Of a stretch of DNA of 64,000 nt, positions 55,970 through 64,000 are shown piece by piece. Each line of letters starts with the position of its first letter. Within the stretch, counting starts at the first letter, position 1. The notes beneath the pieces were generated by a model that had not been told where the DNA came from, ran no database searches, and saw nothing but the letters and a program-made list of their open reading frames with translations. This stretch comes from Liolophura sinensis (lineage: Eukaryota; Mollusca; Polyplacophora; Chitonida; Chitonidae), in NCBI RefSeq assembly GCF_032854445.1, contig NC_088295.1, positions 2,606,501 through 2,670,500 of the forward strand, in the 5' to 3' direction. The translations under genes were made by a program, and so were the position numbers.

Positions 55970-56305
55970 GTGCTTGAGTGAGTGCTTGGGGTTTAACGTC
56001 GTACTCAACACTTTTTCAGTTATATGACGACGAAGGAATCATTAGAGTGCATGTACGTGTAATGTGCCTCCTTGTTGCAGGACGGATTTCCACCGCTCTT
56101 TTATTTAGTGCTGCTTCACTGAGACGACTTACCGAAGGCAAGTAAGCCGCCCCGCCCGAGCCATTATACTGATACGGGTCAACCAGTCGTTGCACTATCC
56201 CCTTCATGCTGAACGCCAAGCGAGGAAGTTACAACTTCCTCTTTTAAAGTCTTAGGTGTGACTCGATCAAGGATTGATCCTGGATCTACCGGTCCCGAAG
56301 CGCAC
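55970..56305 (-). mobile_element. SINE family S2, full length, minus strand
   Basis: Plus-strand landmarks: GGTTTAACGTCGTACTCAAC at 55989, TATATGACGACGAAGGAATC, TAATGTGCCTCCTTGTTGCA, CACTGAGACGACTTACCGAA, CATTATACTGATACGGGTCA and GTGTGACTCGATCAAGGATT. On the minus strand it begins with a tRNA-like head (CGCTTCGGGACCGGTAGATC) and ends GAGTACGACGTTAAACCCC. A second full copy lies at 57108. Confidence 0.85.
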
Positions 56306-56424
56306 ACAGCACTCACAATGTGCTGCATGAGTGAAGAACAGAATCATACATGGTCATCAAGTTATCACTTGCTTCACTTATTTTCACTTCGGTCACACCC
56401 AACTTGTACGATAGTGACCGCGAG

Positions 56425-56525
56425 GCCGCTTCGGTGGCGTGATGGTAAGAGCGTCCGTCTCGAAGTCGGGAGATCAGGGATCAAAACCTGGGTTGGATCA
56501 TACCAAAGACTTTTAAAAATGGTGT
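56425..56525 (+). mobile_element. SINE family S2, tRNA-like head, plus strand
   Basis: GCTTCGGTGGCGTGATGGTA then AGAGCGTCCGTCTCGAAGTC (box A region), GGGATCAAAACCTGGGTTGG (box B region) and ATCATACCAAAGACTTTTAA, which is the start of the S2 body. It is head-to-head with the copy at 55970. It is not a functional tRNA: no aminoacyl-stem pairing partner was seen. Confidence 0.65.
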
Positions 56526-57107
56526 TGGTGGCATGGACACATGAAGACACAGATACCAGCCATCCATTGGCCCCTATAGCCCCATGGTTGGCGAAGTCAT
56601 ACCACATATGCAGTTCTAGAATGTAATTATAATCGTGAATACAAAATTCAAATCAGTGAAGGAGCTGACTTCACTTTCCAAAATATTGAGGTCAAAATTC
56701 GACAGAATTCGAGATTTGAGAATGGTAAGAGGTGATGTCTTTCTATAGTCGGAAAACAGAGTGGCTATAGATCTAACTCTTGTGTGATATAGGAGGGTGC
56801 TAGCAAAGCGCCATTATTCGATCAGTAAACATGGCTCCCCTACTGCGAAGCATCTTGGTACGCTAAATGTCACAACTCATAAAAAGGAAATAGGAAGTAT
56901 TAGCGCATGATAAATGCATTATTTCTTCTTCAGAATATCTAACGCTAGGATCAACATCTGATCCCATCTAATTAGTTAAGCTCTTCAATGAAAAACGGCG
57001 TTTCTCTCTTTAAAACGTCACTGTTGAAAGAGATTTATTTATTTTGCAGCAATCAACCAATCAATCAATCAATAAATAAATGAAAAGAGCATTTATTAAA
57101 GAGTGAG
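56526..57107. other. Unassigned intergenic sequence
   Basis: No gene or array recognised. There is a short (AATC)n run near 57052. Confidence 0.35.
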
Positions 57108-57440
57108 CTAAGTGGTTAGGGTTTAACATAGTGCTTTACAATTTTTTAGTCATATGGCAACGAAGGAATCCTTAGAGTACACGTAATGTGCCTCCTTGTT
57201 GCCGGACGGATTTCCCTTTATATAGTGCTGCTTCACTGAGACGCCTTACCCAAGGCAAGTAAAAAGCCGCCCAACCCGAGCCATTATACTCATACGGGTC
57301 AACAAGTCGTTGCACTATCTCCTTAGGGCTGAACGGCAAGCGAGGAAGTTACAACCTCCCCTTTTAAGGTTTTAGGTGTGACTCGATCCAGGATTGACCC
57401 TAGATTTACCGCTCCCGAAGCGGAGGCTCAAACAACTGTG
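57108..57440 (-). mobile_element. SINE family S2, second full copy
   Basis: GTTAGGGTTTAACATAGTGC, CATATGGCAACGAAGGAATC, TGTGCCTCCTTGTTGCCGGA, CATTATACTCATACGGGTCA and GTGTGACTCGATCCAGGATT, then CTCCCGAAGCGG. Same orientation and length as 55970-56305. Confidence 0.85.
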
Positions 57441-57944
57441 TTATCGGGGCTGGTCATTTATTTAAGAGGCATAAATATTAAATGCAAACACACAGCATAA
57501 CCACAAGATAACATTTCCAGCACATATCAATCATGTGATCAAGACAAAGTTCCGATGCTAAAATTTATGCCCACATAGGAGTGCTTCCATGTAAGAGCAG
57601 TCACGAATTGTGTCCAGAAGTAATGGTCATGGGGTTATCATCCATATACCAGTCCGGGCTTTCTCTTGCAGTGTATGGGGTTGTTACAGAAAGATTTGTA
57701 GTCTATCCCAAACGTTAGTTTCGAGAACATGTGGACAGAGCGTCCCGAATCTCATGCCATATCTAACTCCGCTTAACCTAAAGCTATGGGGCTGTATCCT
57801 CATCCTGTTGAATTAGACTGACACGTTGCATATATGAACAGTTGCAATCAGATCGCAGAGGAGATACATATTTTATTATCGACAACTTCCATACCAGCAT
57901 GAAACTGTACATGATACGAGTACTAATTCAACTCATTCTTTTAG
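57441..57944. other. Unassigned intergenic sequence
   Basis: No gene, array or repeat recognised. Confidence 0.35.
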
Positions 57945-58125
57945 AATATTCCTTGCGTCTTTCTAACATCACTGGAAATTCTTGACTACTTCTCCTTGCA
58001 CGATTCCGTACGAATTTCGTTCTTTTTATATCGTACTTTCTTAGTTCTTTGGTGGTTTGCGTTATACGTCGTTCTGGGAATCGGCCATGCTACTATTGAC
58101 CTGTACCCAGCTGTTCGAAAGTGTA
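57945..58125 (-). mobile_element. Dispersed repeat E, copy 3 (inverted)
   Basis: ATATCGTACTTTCTTAGTTC, TTTGGTGGTTTGCGTTATAC and GTCGTTCTGGGAATCGGCCA are the reverse complement of the copies at 41690 and 48620. Confidence 0.6.
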
Positions 58126-58599
58126 TCAGATAATATTGGTAGTAAGTCATATTTTTTATTTAATTTTTTAGTCAACCTAGTCAATGTAGTCGTCCGGCCA
58201 AGTATAACAGAAGCAGATTTAGTTCATATTTGATATAACGTTACACATTTTTTTTAAGCCATGTACAAAATTGAAGAGTTGGCTTAAAGTTAAATCTGGG
58301 GAAAGCACTGCACCCTTCTTAAAGCGGTTTTAGAACAACCGGGCCCTGGAATGTTAAGTTTGGTTGACCGCTGGTATACGAATGTCTGTTTCCACGCATA
58401 GATTCATACAATTGAAACTTATTTTGCAAATTTACACTTAATGACTGGTATACTTAACTAGACAAATCATGTCAAATATGTGAATAGCGTCCACTAAGAG
58501 ATTCAAAGCCTACAGTTGTAACCCTACCTGGGACCTGAAGTAATTACAAGAACAATATTTTTCATGTAGTTACTGGATTTTCAGTATACGGTGCTTACA
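58126..58599. other. Unassigned spacer
   Basis: No gene or repeat recognised between repeat E and array T15. Confidence 0.35.
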
Positions 58600-58945
58600 A
58601 ATATTTCGATTCTGGCAATCGGGAGGGAGAAACCTGAGAAATCTGGGGAAACCACTGTACCTCTCATGGTACCTGACAAAGCCTGGGGAAACCACAGTTC
58701 ATCTTCTGGTGCCTAACAAAGCCTGGGGAAACCACAGAACCTCTTCTAGTACCTGACAAAGCCTGGTGAAAACACAGCACCTCTTCTGGTACCTGACAAA
58801 GCCTGGGGAAACCACAGCACCTCTTTCAGTACCTGACAAAGCCTGGGCAGACCAGAGCACCTCTCAAGGTACCTGACAAAGTCTGAGGAAACCACAGCAC
58901 CTATTCTGGTACATGACAAAGCCTGGGGAAAATCTCTTCTAATAC
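58600..58945 (+). repeat. Tandem array T15, 40-bp unit, about 8 copies
   Basis: Unit CCTGACAAAGCCTGGGGAAA then CCACAGCACCTCTTCTGGTA. Two flanking units are degenerate. Confidence 0.92.
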
Positions 58946-60258
58946 CTGAAACAATCCAGTTTGAACTGCTGTGAAACCAATGATTCTGAGCCTGTGATCT
59001 TAATGGTCCTGGGCTAGTGGCCATCCATATGAAACCATTAGTCTGAACAAGGAAACAACACCCACTGAAACTTTGACGTGTGTGTGTGAGGGTGCAAATA
59101 GAACTTTGTTCTGCATAGGCTATTGCTGTGGCCATTACATTCACAATATCCCCCACATTTCTAGCAGACAACCCAGATAACTATCTGGTTTGCTGACTTT
59201 TATGGTTGTCCTTTAGTTGAGGCTAATTGGTGTTGGTGTGTGTGTGTGAAATGATGCAGTTAGCAGGAGGGCGGAGGGTGGTCAGGGCGCTTGTTGGTAC
59301 CATGAAGTTCAGATTTTGGAATGATAGACTCAACGGCCTTTTGCCAAAACTCTGGACATTAGAGAAAAATCCATTTCAACATTTAATTAAAATCAAAGAT
59401 TTACAAATTCTAAAGGTAATATTTCATGACCATCACATGAACGAATTATTGTTCTTTACATGTTTCAGAAGTTTCAATTACAACACTAACAACAGAGAAT
59501 GTTAGTTTTGGATCAGGGGCCAAACTTTGATTTGGGCTCACCACTGATGTGCAACACACAAATTCATCGCAACAAGTCTGTGTAAACTGTTTACCTGTTT
59601 TATACTTTCAGATCATTTTACTTCATGTTTAATTCTATTATTCCTTTAAAACCAATGCATCTTTATGATAAGTATTTAACAAGTGCATTTAATACATGTA
59701 CAATAAAAGCGACAAAAAATTAAGAGATTCTCCACATATTGCTTTGCCATGACAGGATGCAGCTTCCTTTCACAAACAAAGTGAATATTTTCCCCATATA
59801 ATTTATGAACAGAGAACACTTGCATATCAGCAAATAAACTCACATCAGTATAAATATATTTAAACAGCACATACAGAATGCTGCCAAAGCCATGAGCTTT
59901 AAGAGGAGTATATATACACTTCAACAATGACAAAGTACAGTGGAAAATTCCAGTACCTATATGTGAAACACAGTTTGATCCATAAAACCGTTTGTATACC
60001 ACACAATGCCAGGTAGTTCCAACCTGCTGCTTTTATCTTTTCATAAAATGTGAATGTGGTGACAAGACATGGTAAAAGATGACATGGGAATGCCAGAGAG
60101 TGTGAATCCAATGGTACGTGTAGCAATGATCATTACACAGTTGGACAGAGTCCTTGTTCCCGTCCCTTCATACATATATACACTGTGGCGGAGCTGTACA
60201 GTCCTCTTTGATGTGAGAGGGGTAGAGAGCTTGATGGGAGATAGAGGTCTGGGAGGGG
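58946..60258. other. Region downstream of STUB1, including its probable 3' UTR
   Basis: On the minus strand this follows the STUB1 stop. ATTAAA-type polyadenylation words occur on the minus strand at 59688-59693 and 59628-59633, so the 3' UTR may be about 570-630 nt long. No other gene recognised; the small frames at 59227-60126 have no supporting motif. Confidence 0.4.
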
Positions 60259-63200
60259 TCAGTAATCCTCTGCCCAGGGGTTCTCTCCAAAAACGTGTCA
60301 ATCACTTCTTTCATGGCCAAATTAGGGATCAACTGGTCTTGTACAAGGTCTGTCCGCGTCACAGGGTCAAAATGACCCACTCGCTGGAGAAGAGAACATC
60401 CATCACAGAATACATTCATGTTCGTTGTACCAACACATCGCAGATGAGCAATAACATTAACCATGCATGCTTAATGTCTTGGGTAAGTAGAAAACAGCCA
60501 TTATTCTCTTACTGCTTAACACTTTAAGCTAATACTTAATACTCAACATGTTTGATGTTTCAAACTGAAAATGTCTGATTTCTAACTTCAGCATTACATG
60601 CTAATCTTGCATAACCTGATCTGTTTGATGTCGAAGTTGACATTAACTACTCTTTAACACCTGATTTGTTTGATACCCAAGTTGATATAAGCTACTGACT
60701 AAATTTCTCATCTGTTTGTCACCAATTTCAGCACTGACATCACCTACACTTAACTAAATATACATGAACGTAGTAAAATATAATTGTATTGTCACAATTA
60801 ACACCCCAGCAGAAATATTCAATTCTGAGATCACTGACAGGGGAAGGGACACAACCCTGTTAGTAAGCACCTGCTAGTTACATCAGTAAATAGGACCAGC
60901 CTTATTGCCTTGGTTCAGAAGCAGGCCATGACATTTTATATGTTCATGTTGTTTTCCCAACAGGAAGTTTGCTTTCTAATTTGAAACATACAATTATATG
61001 GACTGGTCAGGTACAAATGTTATCCTCTCAACTTGAGAATCTATACTTTTTTTTATCATCAGGATGAATTTCTGGTGCAAGTATCCATTCAGTATCCAAA
61101 CTGATATCAACCTACCTACCTGTACCACATATGCTTGTATCAAATACCAATCAATTGTTCATTTTCAACAAAGGATGTATTATCAACATTATTCAAAAAG
61201 CCACATTTAAACATGGGATATTTTACACTCATTGCTTCCCAGAGACTTATGTTCTCATACTTGATGTTTTCTATGTATGTACCAGAAATTTAAATATGGA
61301 GTACACTACTTTGAACTTTCTACCAACCAGACATTTTAATATGGAATACACTACTTTGAACTTTCTACCAACCAGACATTTTAACATGGAATACACTACT
61401 TTGAACTTTCTACCAACCAGACATTTAAATATGGAATACACTACTTTGAACTTTCTACCAACCAGACATTTAAATATGGAAAACACTACTTTGAAGTTTC
61501 TACCAACCAGACATTTAAATATGGAATACACTACTTTGAAGTTTCTACCAACCAGACATTTAAATATGGAATACACTACTTTGAACTTTCTACCAACCAG
61601 ACATTTAAATATGGAATACACTACTTTGAAGTTCCTACCAACCAGACATTTCAACATGGAATACACTACTTTGAACTTTCTACCAACCAGACATTTAAAT
61701 ATGGAATACACTACTTTGAAGTTTCTACCAACCAGACATTTTAATATGGAATACACCACTTTGAACTTTCTACCAACCAGACATTTTAATATGGAATACA
61801 CTACTTTGAAGTTTCTACCAACCAGACATTTAAATATGGAATACACTACTTTGAACTTTCTACCAACCAGACATTTTAATATGGAATACACCACTTTGAA
61901 CTTTCTACCAACCAGACATTTTAATATGGAATACACTACTTTGAACTTTCTACCAACCAGACATTTCAACATGGAATACACTACTTTGAACTTTCTACCA
62001 ACCAGACATTTTAACATGGAATACACTACTTTGAACTTTCTACCAACCAGACATTTTAATATGGAATACACTACTTTGAACTTTCTACCAACCAGACATT
62101 TTAATATGGAATACACCACTTTGAAGTTTCTACCAACCAGACATTTAAATATGGAATACACTACTTTGAAGTTTCTACCAACCAGACATTTCAACATGGA
62201 ATACACTACTTTGAACTTTCTACCAACCAGACATTTTAATATGGAATACACCACTTTGAACTTTCTACCAACCAGACATTTTAATATGGAATACTACACT
62301 TTCAATACTTTTTTCATTTTTACTTATGCTACTTAAGTTCACATGTTTTTTTTTTTCTTTTTGGACATTCATAAACACCTTCAGGGAAGTTAGTAAACAA
62401 ATATGAAGGATATGGTAAATGGTTTATAACATGTATAAAGTAAAGAAGTTATTCTTTTTTTTTAAATTTCAAACTGTAAGATAATGTGCTTATTAACATG
62501 CTTTGAATTTATTCATAATTTGCTGGCAGACCTTGCCATGTATGACTGGAGAGAGGCTCCTGGGTCACTGCACGGTGCTGGTACACTAATCACTATGCCG
62601 TACAGGCCCCAACATGCATTGAAGTACACAAAGAGTAATAAGCTACATGGTCTGTAATCAGAGCAAACTGAGAAGTCAAGCCTAATTTCCAGGCTGCGTA
62701 TTTGTCCTTATTGACATATGTATGTAGATTAAGGCATCAAAATCAACTCCAGACAGGAACCTGGAGTTCTTACTAGAAAGCATTAATAAAGTGTTTATTC
62801 TTCTTACTGCCTACCCAAAACAGATGAGCGATTACAATTACTTATTAACTTGCAACACCATACTCAAGAATTTTTCATGAACAAATGACAGTCAGTATTA
62901 TGGATGGAGGGCAATATGAGCATCATAAACAGCCTACTGTTGGCAAAGACCCCCCTGTAGTAACAGTAGGGCAAAGCAAAAATGCACTGTTCAAAACTGC
63001 ACTTAAACAAAGAAAAATTAAGACGTTACGATGTTTGCAGTGGGCTTACTTACAACAGATGAATGCATTAGTTAATGCTATAACTAATGATAAGACACCG
63101 TAAGTAAACTATGTTCAAAATACCTGTAACAGTTTGTTTTATAGGTGTGGAGAGAAAATGGGTCTCACCTGCAAATGTTCTACGATATCTTTTCTGTCAT

Positions 63201-63285
63201 AGGTAATACCACTAGGTGTAATCACAGGTTCACGCATCAGCTCAAAGCTTATCTTCCCACACAGGTAGTCAGGTACATCCCGCTT
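60259..63285 (-). CDS. STUB1: STUB1/CHIP co-chaperone E3 ubiquitin ligase, last two coding exons (3' partial)
   Basis: CHIP is a cytosolic ubiquitin ligase that binds Hsp70/Hsp90 through N-terminal TPR repeats and ubiquitinates clients through a C-terminal U-box; only the U-box part is in this window. Exon 63285-63169 (39 codons, phase 0) starts after CTCTTTAG and encodes [20 protein letters not shown], then [19 protein letters not shown], followed by donor GTGAGA. Exon 60383-60259 follows TCTTCTCCAG and begins [10 protein letters not shown], continuing [16 protein letters not shown]. Exon boundaries, length (41 codons plus stop expected) and residues fit known CHIP. Near 60290 a run of five T is one base short of the frame that gives the conserved ending GENPWAEDY and the TGA at 60259-60261; as written, the frame runs on with an unrelated tail. 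This may be an assembly error or a true mutation. Upstream exons lie beyond 64000. Confidence 0.93.
60384..61289 (-). other. STUB1 intron, 3' portion
   Basis: Noncoding sequence between array T16 and the terminal exon; a polypyrimidine tract and CAG acceptor lie at 60384-60400 on the minus strand. Confidence 0.7.
61290..62296 (+). repeat. Tandem array T16, 45-bp unit, about 22 copies, in the STUB1 intron
   Basis: Unit AATATGGAATACACTACTTT then GAACTTTCTACCAACCAGAC and ATTTT. Substitutions are few: GAACTT/GAAGTT, TTTTAATATGG/TTTAAATATGG/TTTCAACATGG. Because 45 is a multiple of three, a 401-codon frame on plus ([15 protein letters not shown] repeat) and a 327-codon frame on minus are both open. 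It sits entirely within the 2785-bp intron, so I do not call a protein. Confidence 0.94.
62520..62610 (-). mobile_element. SINE family S1 head fragment
   Basis: GGCAGACCTTGCCATGTATG, ACTGGAGAGAGGCTCCTGGG and TCACTGCACGGTGCTGG resemble the S1 head region read on the minus strand. Confidence 0.55.
62855..62960 (-). mobile_element. SINE family S1 3'-end fragment, diverged
   Basis: CACCATACTCAAGAATTTTT then CAGTCAGTATTATGGATGGA resembles the S1 3' end and body on the minus strand. Confidence 0.45.
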
Positions 63286-64000
63286 CTAAAGAGAGGAAAT
63301 AACACAGAGCCTGATTAGAGTGCTACAGGTAAAACAGCTTATCTTCCCACACAGGTAATCAGGTACATCCCGCTTCTAAAGAGAGGAAATAACACAGAGC
63401 CTGATTAGAGTGCTACAGGTAAAACAGCTTATCTTCTCACACAGGTGGTCAGGTACACTCTGCTTCTAAAGAGAGGAAATAACACAGAGCCTGATTAGTG
63501 TGCTACAGGTAAAACAGCTAATCTTCTCACACAGGTGGTCAGGTACACTCTGCTTCTAAAGAGAGGAAATAACACAGAGCCTGATTAGAGTGCCACAGAT
63601 AAAACAGCTAATCTTCACACACAGGTGGTCAGGTACACTCTGCTGCTAAAGAGAGGAAATAACACAGAGCCTGATTAGAGTGCCACAGATAAAACAGCTT
63701 ATCTTCTCACACAGATAGTCAGGTACATCTACCTTCTAGAGAGAGGAAATAACACAGAGCCTGATTAGTATGCTACAGGTAAAACAGCTTATTTTCTCAC
63801 ACAGGTAGTCAGGTACATCTACCTTCTAGAGAGAGGAAATAACAGAAGAGCCTGATTAGTATGCTACAGGTAAAACAGCTAATCTTCTCACACAGGTGGT
63901 CAGGTACACTCTGCTTCTAAAGAAAGGAAATAACACAGAGCCTGATTAGAGTGCCACAGATAAAACAGCTTATCTTCTCACACAGATAGTCAGGTACATC
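63235..64000 (-). repeat. Tandem array T17, 90-bp unit made of the STUB1 intron/exon junction
   Basis: Period 90 bp with acceptor/exon starts at 63285, 63375, 63465, 63555, 63645, 63735, 63825 and about 63916; the array continues past the window. On the minus strand each unit contains about 50 nt of intron ending TTATTTCCTCTCTTTAG and the first 40 nt of the U-box exon (AAGCGGGATGTACCTGACTA, then CCTGTGTGGGAAGATAAGCT). Only the unit at 63285 continues into the complete exon. Units at 63465-63645 share substitutions (TGTACCTGACCACCTG), so copies have diverged in groups. Confidence 0.93.

Larger units (their letters stand above)
62297..63168 (-). other. STUB1 intron, 5' portion with SINE remnants
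   Basis: AT-rich intronic sequence. Two S1-like fragments are recognisable at 62520-62610 and 62855-62960. The plus-strand frame at 62885-63103 is not supported. Confidence 0.6.

Noticed and set aside
56425-56525. Functional tRNA gene
   Set aside because: Box A- and B-like words are present, but no convincing acceptor-stem pairing, and the sequence continues into SINE S2 body.
60069-60527. 152-codon plus-strand frame
   Set aside because: Antisense to the STUB1 terminal exon, which has splice sites and strong family similarity on the minus strand.
61131-62336. 401-codon repeat protein ([15 protein letters not shown] units)
   Set aside because: 45-bp array within an intron, open on both strands; an artefact of unit length.

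Overview
The window looks like intergenic and intronic DNA from a lophotrochozoan animal, most likely a bivalve mollusc. The evidence is two tRNA-headed SINE families of a type common in bivalve genomes, animal Ty3/gypsy elements, a LINE, and one spliced host gene whose two exons closely match animal STUB1/CHIP. There are no operons, no ribosome-binding-site logic and no CRISPR. Species cannot be fixed from the sequence alone.

Layout. Positions 1-11500 hold mosaic dispersed repeats (called X, Y and Z here), a 17-copy 70-bp array (3731-4920) and a 33-bp array (7869-8506). Positions 11656-17402 are a 38-bp array split by a minus-strand Ty3/gypsy-like retrotransposon (12590-17113) whose integrase lies upstream of its RNase H and whose reverse transcriptase is missing. 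Positions 17740-20345 hold an inverted X copy with a 37-bp array. Positions 21935-28130 are a second array (38 bp) interrupted by a decayed gypsy element of ordinary domain order; its LTR carries a nested retroposon with a 13-bp target duplication. A LINE remnant lies at 28880-30696. Positions 31985-47350 contain more X and Y copies with arrays of 18, 21, 31, 33, 36 and 37 bp, plus a reverse-transcriptase fragment. Positions 47930-58945 hold SINEs and arrays of about 99, 42 and 40 bp. Positions 60259-63285 carry the last two coding exons of STUB1 on the minus strand, with a 45-bp array in the intron. Upstream (63235 to the window end) a 90-bp array is built from copies of the intron/exon junction itself.

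Tandem arrays with mostly 31-45-bp units fill about 14 kb (over 20%) of the window. The clearest unusual pattern is that several arrays sit at the same internal place in dispersed elements whose outer parts are shared. X has four copies: a left module B, a variable array and a right module C. Y has about four copies: module A, a 33-bp-type array, module R and module D. This suggests mobile elements that carry and diversify minisatellites, as described for some bivalve satellite-bearing elements, although these families cannot be named here.

The only host gene supported is STUB1 (CHIP, a co-chaperone U-box E3 ligase), seen as the 3' part only. Everything else with coding similarity is a broken transposable element. 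The long open frames in the 42-, 45- and 33-bp arrays arise because the unit length is a multiple of three.
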